Assembly: GCF_036898095.1 (NCBI RefSeq)
Contig: NC_090761.1
Coordinates: forward strand, 43,134,946 to 43,198,945
From: Palaemon carinicauda
Lineage: Eukaryota > Arthropoda > Malacostraca > Decapoda > Palaemonidae
DNA length: 64,000 bases
Direction: 5' to 3'
Of this stretch, positions 43,496 through 53,723 are shown in pieces; the stretch's first letter is position 1, and every line of letters starts with the position of its first letter. The translations under genes and the position numbers were made by a program. Under the pieces are notes generated by a model that saw only the letters and a program-made list of their open reading frames with translations, did not search any database and was not told where the DNA came from.

Positions 43496-44689
43496 TTAGG
43501 GAATTGTAGTGGTTGAGCCCTCGCCCACTACTGCACTCGCTGCTACGAATGGTCCCAGTGTGTAGCAGTTCTCGTAAAGAGACTGGACATCTTTCAAGTA
43601 AAATGACGCGAACACTGACTTGCTTCTCCAATAGGTTGCGTCCATTATACTTTGCAGAGATATATTTTGCTTAAAGGCCACGGAAGTTGTTACAGCTCTA
43701 ACTTCGTGCGTCTTCACCTTAAGCAAAGTTCGGTCTTCCTCACTCAGATGTGAATGAGCTTCTCGTATTAACAATCTGATAAAGTCTGACCAAGCATTCT
43801 TTGACATAGGCAAGGATGGTTTCTTAACTGAACACCATAAAGCTTCAGATTGGCCTCGTAAAGGTTTAGTACGCTTTAAATAGAACTTAAGAGCTCTAAC
43901 AGGGCATAAGACTCTTTCTAGTTCATTGCCTACGATCTCCGATAAGCTGGGAATATCGAAAGATTTAGGCCAAGGCCGAGAAGGCAGCTCATTTTTGGCT
44001 AGAAAACCAAGTTGCAGCGAACAAGTGGCTTTTTCCGACGAAAATCCGATGTTCTTGCTGAAGGCATGAATCTCACTGACTCTTTTAGCCGAGGCTAAGC
44101 ATACCAGGAAAAGAGTCTTAAGAGTGAGATCTTTCAGGGAGGCTGATTGTAACGGCTCCAACCTGTCTGACATGAGGAATCTTAGTACCACGTCTAAATT
44201 CCATCCAGGGGTAGCCAAACGACGCTCCTTGGTGGTCTCAAAAGACTTAAGGAGGTCTTGCAGATCTTTATGTTTGGAAAGATCTAAGCCTCTATGCCGG
44301 AAGACCGATGCCAACATGCTTCTGTAGCCCTTGATAGTGGGAGCTGAAAGGGATCGTCCTTTTCTCAGGTATAAGAGAAAATCAGCTATTTGAGCTACAG
44401 AGGTACTGGTCGAGGATACAGAAACTGACTTGCACCAGTCTCGGAAGACTTCCCACTTCGATTGGTAGACTCTAATGGAAGACGCTCTCCTTGCTCTAGC
44501 AATCGCACTGGCTGCTTCCTTCGAAAAGCCTCTAGCTCTCAAGAGTCTTTCGATAGTCTGAAGGCAGTCATACGAAGAGCGTGGAGGCTTTGGAGTACCT
44601 TCTTTACGTGTGGCTGACGTAGAAGGTCTACCCTTAGAGGAAGACTTCTGGGAACGTCTACTAACCATCGAAGTATCTCGGTGAACCAT
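43496..44689 (-). CDS. DIRS tyrosine recombinase, copy C (about 397 aa)
   Basis: Open recombinase frame with start taken at the ATG shared with copies A, B and D (MVHRDTSM). Core-binding VYQSKWEVFRDWC; catalytic Arg in KRVSEIHAF; HEVR; nucleophile in SFYLKDV; ends GEGSTTTIP. All catalytic residues are present. It could in principle supply recombinase although the element's RT is destroyed. The 5' part overlaps the RT remnant frame. Confidence 0.87.
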   Translation of the reverse strand: MVHRDTSMVSRRSQKSSSKGRPSTSATRKEGTPKPPRSSYDCLQTIERLLRARGFSKEAASAIARARRASSIRVYQSKWEVFRDWCKSVSVSSTSTSVAQIADFLLYLRKGRSLSAPTIKGYRSMLASVFRHRGLDLSKHKDLQDLLKSFETTKERRLATPGWNLDVVLRFLMSDRLEPLQSASLKDLTLKTLFLVCLASAKRVSEIHAFSKNIGFSSEKATCSLQLGFLAKNELPSRPWPKSFDIPSLSEIVGNELERVLCPVRALKFYLKRTKPLRGQSEALWCSVKKPSLPMSKNAWSDFIRLLIREAHSHLSEEDRTLLKVKTHEVRAVTTSVAFKQNISLQSIMDATYWRSKSVFASFYLKDVQSLYENCYTLGPFVAASAVVGEGSTTTIP

Positions 44690-45645
44690 TCTCTCGCGGG
44701 CCAGAGGGAAGCAACTAACGTCAACCTTGTCCCTTCGTGAGAGGCGAACTTCTGCAGTACCTTGTTGACAATCTTGAACGGTGGGAATGCGTAGAGATCC
44801 AGATGTGACCAATCTAGGAGGAAAGCATCTATATGTATTGCTGCTGGGTCCGGGACTGGAGAGCAATAGATTGGAAGCCTCTTGGTCAGCGAGGTTGCAA
44901 AGAGATCTATGGATGGTTTACCCCAAGTGGCCAAAAATCTCTTGCACACATCCTTGTGGAAGGTCCATTCGGTTGGAATTACTTGCCCTTTCCGACTGAG
45001 ACAATCTGCTATGACGTTCAAGTCGCCTTGGATGAACCTCGTTACTAGGGAGATGTCTTGACCTTTTGACCAGATGAGCAGGTCCCTTGCGATCTCGTAC
45101 AACGTCAGTGAGTGGGTACCTCCTTGTTTGGAGATGTACGCCAAGGCCGTGGTGTTGTCCGAGTTAACTTCCACCACTTTGCCTCGAAGGAGAGACTTGA
45201 AGCTTTTCAAGGCCAGATGTACTGCCAACAGCTCCTTGCAGTTGATATGCATGCTCCTCTGACTCGAGTTCCACAGTCCTGAGCATTCCCGACCGTCTAG
45301 TGTCGCGCCCCAGCCCACGTCCGATGCGTCCGAGAAGAGAACGTGGTTGGGAGTCTGAACAGCCAGGGGAAGACCCTCTCTTAGGTTGATATTGTCCTTC
45401 CACCAAGTCAGACAAGACTTTATCTTTTCGGAAACCGGGATCGAGACCGCTTCTAGCGTCTTGTCCTTTTTCCAGTGAAAAGCTAGATGGTATTGAAGAG
45501 GACGGAGGTGTAGTCTTCCTAGTGACACAAATTGTTCCACGGATGACAGCGTCCCTACCAGACTCATCCACAGCCTGACTGAGCAGCGTTCCTTCTTCAG
45601 CATCTTCTGGATGGATAGCAGGGCTTGATCTATTCTGGGGGCTGA
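44539..45645 (-). pseudogene. RT-RNase H remnant, copy C, palm deleted
   Basis: Starts at the deletion junction near 45645, already past the YLDD palm, at the equivalent of PSAPR...LKKERCSV. It retains the RT thumb, RNase H (SDAS, KELLA, SDNTTA, NVIAD) and the methyltransferase-like IDLFATS/YAFPPF region. The frame ends at 44539-44541 with TGA in place of a CGA Arg codon in copy A, removing the last 45 or so residues. Reverse transcription by this product is impossible. Confidence 0.87.
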
Positions 45646-46265
45646 TCGTCTTGTTGTTCAGCAACGTCCTCATCAGAGAGTTCCTCATCCGAAAACTGAT
45701 GAGGAAACGGCAACGGAGTGGGCAACGTCTGGCTCGCTGAGTCCGGTCGCACTGGTGCATGCGTGACGGAGCCGGACGCAACATCATGGAACTGCTGCAC
45801 AGTCTGTGAACTGTCAACAACCATGGGTGCGCGAGGAAGCACAGCGTCAACCCGAGACTGTCTAGACCGTCTGGGTTGTGCAGTCAACACCCTACCGGGT
45901 TGCTGAGGTTGACGCACTGCGTCAAAACAAGTCACCTCTGCTGGTTGTTGAACGTCCTGAACGTCAACAACCACCTCCGAGCGTCGCTTAACGTCAACGT
46001 GCGGCTGGCAACCCACACTGGGTCGCATCGGTGGAGGAACCACCTCAACTGGCAGACGCGAGAAGGTTACCTCAGCGTCAACAGGGCGCACAACCGACCG
46101 GTTGGAAGGTTGTTGGCCAGAAGGTTCGGCAGCAACCTTCTCCGCATTAAAGTCCTCTATCAAGGACGCAAGCTTGGACTGCATGTCTTGCAGCAAAGCC
46201 CATTTAGGGTCTACGGGAGCAGGTGCGGCAACAGACGGCGTTAGCGACTGAGGCGGTACCGCTTT
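45645..46265 (-). pseudogene. Gag middle segment, copy C, second (better-preserved) copy
   Basis: Reads PQSLTPSVAAPAPVDPKWAL, MQSKLASLIEDFNAEK, then the Val/Pro-rich variable middle to FPHQFSDEELSDEDVAEQQ. It equals copy A gag from about residue 290 to 495. It is preceded abruptly by a piece from much later in gag and followed by the deletion into RT. Confidence 0.85.
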
Positions 46266-47885
46266 CCATCCCTGAAAGCCTTGTTTATGCATGACATAAT
46301 TGTACAGCAAAACTTCAAAGGCTCGAAAACAGCTGTGAAGTTGACCTGTAAAAAACTTGGAGCGTCTCCTGGCCAGGCGCCAGGGAGAGTCTACGAGATT
46401 TGAGAAGTCTATCTGGGCAGAGGCATGAACTCCCAAGCCGAGAACTTCTCTCGTGTCATATCAGACTCTCGCTCTATAAGCCAGTTTAAAAGAAGGGAAA
46501 GCAAAGGCTGTATCCCCCAAACTCCTCCTGGTGATAAACCAGTCGCCTAGCCAACGTAAAGCTCTCTAGGAGAGGGAGAGAGCACTAGCTTAAAAACAAC
46601 GGCTTCGAAGTAGCTAGGCCTAGTGTAAGCTCTGACGTTTAGGCGAACGAGGAGCAGCAGTTACAAAAAGATCCGGACAAAGATCCTTAAAAAAAAATCA
46701 TCATGATTTAATTAAAGTCCATAGGGGGCTAAGCAGCTTTAGGCTCCTCTCCATCTGACAAGAGTCCTCAAGGGAATATCAGTAGGAGGGGGAACAGCAA
46801 CTTCCTCATCTACAGGAACCTTGTCCGATAAAAGCTGAGTCTCAAGCAAGGGAGAGACCTACCGTGGTGGCAATGCTTTACAAGCAGAGTCCACACTCAC
46901 TGGTGCATTAGTAGCGGACCAGAACGCAACGTCATGTAACTGCTTGACAGTCTGTGAACTGTCAACAACTGAACTGTCAACCACAACAGGTGCGTGAGGA
47001 CGCACAGCGTCCACTCGAGACTGCTTTGACTGCCTAGACTGAGCAGTCAAAACAACTCTAGAATGCGGAGGTTGACGCACAGCGTCAAAACAAGTCAACT
47101 CCGATTGTTAGCGAACGTCTTGAACGTCAACAGGAGCATCAGCAAGTGGCCTAACGTCCAAATGCGGCTGAAAATCCACACGAGACCGCATCGAGTGTGG
47201 TTCTAAACAACCTGACTGACGTGACTTAGCTACGCCAACGTCAACAGGAAGCACAAAGGAACGTTAGGTTGGCTGAAAGCCAGGATATCGATGAGATAAA
47301 CGGCTAGACTCAACGGACTAATCGGCAGAATAGTCTTCCATAAGGGAGGCAAGCATATTCTGCATGTCTTGCCATACAACCCATTAAGGATCAACGGAAA
47401 TGGTTGTGGTAAGAGACGAGGGTAACGTCTGTGACCGCAACACTTTGCCAACAAAAAAGACTCTCGGAGTCTGTGTTACGCTTTTGTTAGGCGGCGAGCA
47501 GTTATCCGATGACTGCATAGGGTCAGAGCTGTCCTAATGGCTGTAACCAGGACGCTGGACCTGTCCTGAAAGGACTGACTTTCGCTTAAGGGCTTCGAAA
47601 CCTTGTGACAGGTTTCTTATACGAAAAGCCTTCGGATGACGAGGAGAAAAAACGTCTCTCTCGTCTTATGGTAGGGGAGATCTTGGTAAGATACACCCGA
47701 TACCATAGAGGGAAACGTCTGTTCGTTGATCAAGGCCTCTCGAACCCATAAGTCGTTCGACATTACTTCTCCCCTGGGCTTGGGAGCTTGCAAGAGGTCC
47801 CGGACTAGGTGAACGACAGGCACGAACAGACGAACCCTCGGACGCAACACTGTAACACTTTGCGCATATCACTTTATCACTTCGA
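46266..47885 (-). pseudogene. Gag segment, copy C, first (decayed) copy
   Basis: From 47885 downward: SVASEGSSVRACRSPSPGPL (equivalent to copy A residue about 165), the variable middle near 47098-46859 (TCFDAVRQPP, VDAVRPHAPVVVDSS), then decayed core with stops, then GVHASAQIDFSNLVDSPWRL near 46436. At 46262-46270 it breaks off after the equivalent of MDKAIRDG and jumps back to the middle of gag. Divergence from copy A is visibly greater than in the following segment. Confidence 0.8.
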
Positions 47886-48885
47886 TTTTCTGTTTTGCAC
47901 TTATTTCACTGAAATCGAAACTTTTACTGATTTCTACCTGAAACACGCAATTCTACCCTTCATTAAAAGGTAGTAATTGCGAAATCAGTCGTATAATGCA
48001 AGCTCATTAATACCAGCAAAAAACAGAAAACATATTTTAAGATAAAAAATTCAGTGGCTGGGAAAGAGACTAAACACTAGTTCATATAAACTACGTTTTC
48101 AATCTCTCACCGCACATAGCCTGGGGACGAGAATAAAAAACTAAAAACGTTTTATCCTTCCTCCCCGTACAGAGACTAGGGACGAGAGTAACTCGAGAAC
48201 AACGTTACCCGCTTGAACGGAACGTTTTCTCTCCTCTCTCTCCCTCCGTCTCTATCTCTCTCTCTCTTTCTCTCTTGATTTCGCACCTAAGAGAAGAGCC
48301 CAATTATATTTCGTCAAAAAAACATGTTATTTGACTAAAGGAAAAAACTGAAAGGTTTTTCAAATAAAAAGTTCCTTTAAAATAGAATTTAAAACATTTA
48401 AGCTAAGAAAGAATGAACAAAACGTCAGAATCGATTTACTCTTACTGCAAAGTGAAACCGTGATACACTCTCTCTCTATCGTAACGATAGAGCGCATGTT
48501 GAACGTCCTGAACGTCAACAACTGCGTAGCATAAATAAACTAAACGTTAGTTCATCTTTGAAAACAGTACGAAGACTATCAAAGAAATTCTTTCATAAAA
48601 TATTACATTTAAAAAGTTTTAAATCCTTAGCTCTTTAAAAGCTATTTACGATATAAAGGGCTCAACGTTGATTAACTTCGGTTTCCAAGTTAGGACCGCC
48701 TACTCTCAGGAAAGGTCGCATATAAACAAAACATTAAAATTTATTTTTATATGTTTATAATAAATGGAAAGTTAATCGAAGAGGCCTAATAAAGGCGGAG
48801 AGATATAAAATATATAGAGGAAAATCTATAAATAATTTATAACGATAAGAAAATTACTAAAAGCGTAAACACACTTCCGTCTAAG
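47886..48885 (-). other. About 1 kb of unmatched sequence inside copy C
   Basis: Lies between the gag start codon (ATGGCCGACCCTTC in reverse complement near 48900) and the equivalent of gag residue about 160, replacing the Cys/His-rich region of copies A, B and D. It contains a pyrimidine-rich TCTC tract near 48230-48275 and a small gag-like fragment near 48495-48530. It could be an insertion, an intron-like segment of a related subfamily, or foreign sequence joined by recombination. No transposon ends were recognised. Confidence 0.55.
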
Positions 48886-49097
48886 GGAAGGGTCGGCCAT
48901 TTAAAAGTGAAAGAAAGTCCATACTCTCTTTGTCACCATAATTAAATCTATCCAAAACGAGTTCAAGATTTAAGATGAAGATAAAACACCTGCATTGCGA
49001 AAGCTCAAAACCAGAATATAGTTCTTCACCAATATGATGTGAAAAACTCCAGTTTAGCAACAGCGAGTAAAGTACGTCTTGTCGACACGTCGACAGA

Positions 49098-49269
49098 GAG
49101 AAAATTGAGTCTTTGTTTACATAAGAGCTGGGTATCTGGTCGACAGATGGCGCTGTTGGGCACATCCGCAACCTGTGTAGCGATCGCTGGCGAGTTTTTT
49201 CCGTAGAGTTTGTCTGTCGAGCAACAGAGTTGCAGCTATATATTCACCGGCTGAGTTAAATATTTAAAA
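49098..49269 (-). repeat. Element left ITR, copy C
   Basis: Begins (element orientation) TTTTAAATATTTAACTCAGC at 49269 and runs inward to AATTTTCTC near 49098. Nearly identical to the inverse of 42768-42960 in the shared part. Confidence 0.88.
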
Positions 49270-50862
49270 TTTACATTTGATGGGACTCGTCAAATTCTTC
49301 CTAAAACCACCTCTTCAAATATAACTAATTCCTTGGAACATTGCCTTGGGGACTGCTATTCCTCTTAAGCATTTTTATATACAAGAAATAATTTAAAGTA
49401 TGGTTACATTGCATTAAAATTTTAATGATCAATGGAGTTTTTTTTTAGTTTCATGGATTTAAACCTGTTATATTTTGATCCCCCTTGACATTTTACAATT
49501 ACATAAAATAACTTTAAATCTGGCTCAGAATGTTTCTGAATATACATGGTTCAAATCAACTAATTATGAAGATTGCTCTTTTAAATACTTTTGATAATTT
49601 CACACTTGGGTAAACAATAGTACGCTATGCGAAGGTTTCTAAACAAGATTTAGTGTGGTTACAGTTACATTAAGAGCTACATAAATCCTTAAATTTCAAG
49701 CATTACTTGGTAGTTTATTCAAGGATTGTATCCCTCAATTCCGTCAGCCACCATTGTGAATATGGTTCTGCTTTTTGATAAGATTAAATTATCTATTCCA
49801 TAAACCTAATTATTTCATTAACTACCTTGAGCCTATAATTTTAAAACTAAATTCTCAAAAGTCTCCCTCAATTCTTAACAGGCTCACCTAGAAATTTTTC
49901 CCCTTTACAAATATTATAAATATTAATAGCCCATGAAAAAGCCCTAGCAAGTAAAAAATTAATAGCCCATGAAAAAGCCTTCAGAAGTCTTCTGCTTAAG
50001 ATATTCGAGAAATATTTACACTTATTTTAATAACTCCTAACCTTTACAGTCAACTTTCAAAAGCTTTTCATTGGAACTAGCCTAGTAAAGCCTTAAATTC
50101 AAACACTACACTACTAAAAGCCTCACTGAAAAGTCTTAACCCCCCTCCCCCCCACTGACCTTTGACAGTCATGTCTGGTGTTACATTTAACATACTGTTT
50201 TGCCCAATTCCAAAATACTTCCATGAATAAAATATCTGGCAATGACCAATTCATAATGCATAAATTTTTTAAACACTAAAGAATGACTATCATGTTAACT
50301 GTCATTATGTGACTTAATTGCCATTCGAAGAACATTGTGAAGAATGAAAACTTAGTACTTTAAACTCCTCACGTCTTTACCCGTGATCAAGGATGAGACC
50401 CTTAAGGAATTTTTTTTTACAACAAATTACAGCCAATCACTAAACCATATTGGGTAGAGAAAATATAAAAAACTTGAAAATACATTGGAGAATGATCAAC
50501 ACAGACATATTGGATTTTATTCAAACCAAGAACTCAAGTACTTAATACTGTACAATAGATTTTAAAGTTGACACTAAGGGGCTATATCTCATCTATCACT
50601 AACACTTGTTTAGTAATATACTGTAGATATTAACCTTTAAAATTAATTCCTCTCAACTAATGGCAACATGCATCCAGATCCTTAAATTTGCTTGAGTATT
50701 TCTAGTATAGTATTTAAAGGGGACTGAACAGACCATTTTTCGTTCAAGATCAAAATTGCTCATCACTTGCCAGAAGGAAAAAAATTTGTTATTGTATTTT
50801 GAGCTTTACAAGTCCCTGTACTTTAGTAAATATTTTTTAAGTACAGTAATAACAAAAAGGAC
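49270..50862. other. AT-rich spacer, no gene seen
   Basis: No coding sequence, RNA gene or element terminus was recognised between DIRS copies C and D. A 21-base block (TTAATAGCCCATGAAAAAGCC type) is repeated near 49924 and 49960. Confidence 0.5.
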
Positions 50863-51035
50863 TTTTTCAATATTAATCTTACCCGATGATCATGTAGCTG
50901 TCAACTCCGTTGCCCGACAGAAATCTACGGTCGGGATACGCCAGCGATCGCTATCCAGGTGGGGGTGTACACATCAGCGCCATCTGTGAGTAGGTACTCA
51001 AGTACTTCTTGTCAACAAGAACTCAATTTTTCCTC
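50863..51035 (+). repeat. Left inverted terminal repeat, copy D
   Basis: Inverted match to 57221-57414 from CTTACCCGATGATCATGTAG to CTCAATTTTTCCTC; the tip TTTTTCAATATTAAT is matched by the ICR. Confidence 0.9.
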
Positions 51036-51245
51036 TGTCGTGCCGCCGGCAAGACCTACTTGGATACGCTGTTGATTTTGGAGTTATTGTTCACGATTTG
51101 GTGATGTATTTGCTCTAAAGTTTTAGCCTTCGCTATTCAGGAAGCTTTCTCATTAGCTTAGCAAGCTTTTGGAATTAATTTAGATTAATTGGTAACGAAC
51201 TTTGCTAGATTTTGGAATCCCCCCTTGACTACTTCTAAATTCAAG

Positions 51246-53723
51246 ATGTCTGACCAGTCTCAAGTACCTAAGTACAGGCAGTGTAGCGTTAGGACTTGTA
51301 CTAGGCGTCTTCCGAAGGCCTCTATAGATCCTCACACCGTATGTTCCAATTGTAGGGGTAAATCCTGTTAATTGGAAGATCGATGTGGGGAATGTGCTGG
51401 GCTTTCGGAATTCGATTTTAACGAATTCCTTAGATATGCACATAGGTTAGAGAAGGAGAGAAATAGGAGGAGTTCTTCTCGCTCTGTGGATTTTTCCTCT
51501 CCCCATGCCCCTCAACCTTTTCCTTCCCCTGTGGTGGTGACTCCCGAACCTGCTACGAGTGCTCAGCCTGGTATGGCGGATATGTTGCGTGCCATTCAGG
51601 CTCTCGGTGACAAAGTGGAGTCATTGGCTAATGACCGTAATCAGCTCTTGGCAGATGTCAGAGAGCTAAAAGCGAAAAGTGCAGTGGGAAGTGTTAGTGC
51701 TAGTGATGTGCAAAGTGTCAGTGTCAGTGTTGCGCATGAGGGTACATCTGTGCGTGCCAGTCGTCCTCCCAGTCCGGGACCTCTTGCAAGCTCCCAAGCC
51801 CAGGGGAGAAGCAATGTCGAAGGACCAAAGGGTTCGGCAGGCCTTGATCGGCGCACGGATATATCCTCAGTGGTTGCGAACGTATCTGTTAAGGATCGTC
51901 CCATCCACATACAGACGAATGAGCCCTTACATTCCTCGTCTGTGGAAGAAGTTTCCAGGAGGAAACGGTGGACCAAGGTCTCACGACCGCTCAAACGTAA
52001 GGTCCCTTCCGAGCGAGTCCAACGGCCCAGGTGTAGCCACTGGGTCAGTTCGGACTCGCCGCAGTCATCTGATGACTGCACACCTCCCAAGAGAGGTAGA
52101 GTGGTCCCTCAACAGGCTACTGCTCCGTCTGTTGTTGCTCCAACCACAGTAGACCCTAAGTGGTCCATGCTGCAGACTATGCAGTCTCAGCTTGCTGCAT
52201 TCATGCAGGAGTATCATGCTGAGAAGGTTATCACTGCTCCTGTTAACCTACAACCCGCCGAGGTTGTGCGCTCAGCAGATACTGCGGCTGCCTGCTCCCA
52301 CACTCCACCTGTGAGAGCTCCATCACCGATGCGCAGTCCACCCTGCCAGACGCATGTTCTTGCTGCACCATCTGCTAACATGCGTGAGCTGCCGCATCAG
52401 GAGTTGCCGGGTTCCAGCACTATGCGGCATTCTCCTCAGCCCATGCAGCATGCTCTGCATACCTTACAGCATGCTCCGCATACCATGCAGCATGAGCCGC
52501 ATACCTTACAGCATGCTCTGCATACCATACCGCATGCTCCTCAACCCACCGCAGCCCCTCCCACACACCAGCCCTCTGCTTTTGTTGTTGCCAGCTCGCA
52601 GACCGACCAGCAGCGGCATGATGTTGGATCCGCAGGTACGCATGCACCCGTACTGCCGGATTCAGCCGTTCAGCTTTCTGCTCTGCCTTTGCCACTTACA
52701 ACTCAGCTTTCGGATGATGGTGTATCGGATGATGAAGCTGCACATCTGGATGAGCCTCACTCTGATTTTGAAGGGCCCAAGTCTACGCCTCCCTCCTTAG
52801 ACTTTCGTAAAGTCCTTGCCTTGTTCAGGGACTTGTATCCTGAGCAGTTTGTGTCTGCAACCCCTCGTTCTCCTCCCTCCGAGTTTGCTCTGGGCATGCA
52901 GTCTGCTGCGCCTGCCTTCACCAAGCTTGTTCTCGCCAGATCATCTAAGAGAGCTTTGAGGGTTATGGGGGACTGGTTGCAGTCCAAGAAGCAACTGGGA
53001 AGGACTTCTTTCGTCTTTCCGCCTCCCAAGCTTGCTTCTAAGTCGAGCGTCTGGTATGCCACGGGAGAGGAACCCGGCTTGGGGGTTCCTGCCTCTGCCC
53101 AGGCCGACTTCTCAAGTCTGGTTGACTCTCCCCGCAGGTTGGCTATGAGACGTTCGAAGATCTGCTGGTCCTTTTCCGATTTAGATCATCTGTTGAAGGG
53201 AGTCTTTCGTGCCTTCGAGATATTCAACTTCCTCGATTGGTGTTTGGGAGCCTTAAGCAGGAAGACTTCCCCTTCAGATAAGGACTCGGCCATGCTGATC
53301 ATGTCTAGCATGGACAAAGCAATTCGGGATGGGTCTGGTGAACTTGCGGCTTCGTATGTATCAGGAGTCCTTAAGAAGAGAGAACATCTTTGCTCCTTCT
53401 TATCAGCTGGTATCACTCCTTGCCAGAAGTCAGAGTTGTTGTTTGCTCCTCTCTCCAAGTGTCTGTTTCCGGAGGAGCTGATTAAGGGGATGGCTGCCTC
53501 ACTTATCCAGAAGGATACTCATGATCTTATGGCATCTTCTGCACGTAAGGCTAAAACCTTACCTTCCGTGCCTAGACCCTTCCGCCCTGCAGCAGTTGAC
53601 ACACCTGCTTCTAGGTTCATCCCGCCCTTTCGTGGCAGAGCCTCCAGCAGAGGAGGTACCCGTGCAGACAGTCACCGTGGCAAATCCAAGAAGGGTTCCA
53701 AGTCCGCAAAAGGCAAGTTTTGA
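51246..53723 (+). pseudogene. DIRS Gag-like protein, copy D, early nonsense codon
   Basis: Starts at ATG 51246 (MSDQSQ), homologous to the gag starts of A and B. TAA at 51369-51371 replaces the Gln codon CAA after the Cys that follows CRGKS, cutting the product to 41 residues. The frame then stays open for 783 codons. The Cys/His cluster, coiled-coil stretch, variable middle with a tandem MQH/LQHA-type repeat (52430-52540), conserved core and basic tail are otherwise present. The end overlaps the +1 RT frame by about 200 nt. Confidence 0.88.

Larger units (their letters stand above)
42768..49269 (-). mobile_element. DIRS-type retrotransposon, copy C, mosaic and RT-deleted
   Basis: Minus-strand element of about 6.5 kb with both ITRs and an ICR. 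Internally it is rearranged. After the gag start there is about 1 kb of unrelated sequence, then a decayed gag stretch, then a jump back to a second, better-preserved middle part of gag, then a deletion of about 1.8 kb that removes the gag core and the RT fingers and palm. The recombinase is intact. Total length therefore resembles a normal copy by coincidence. The ITRs are nearly identical to each other and of the copy-A type. Confidence 0.88.
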
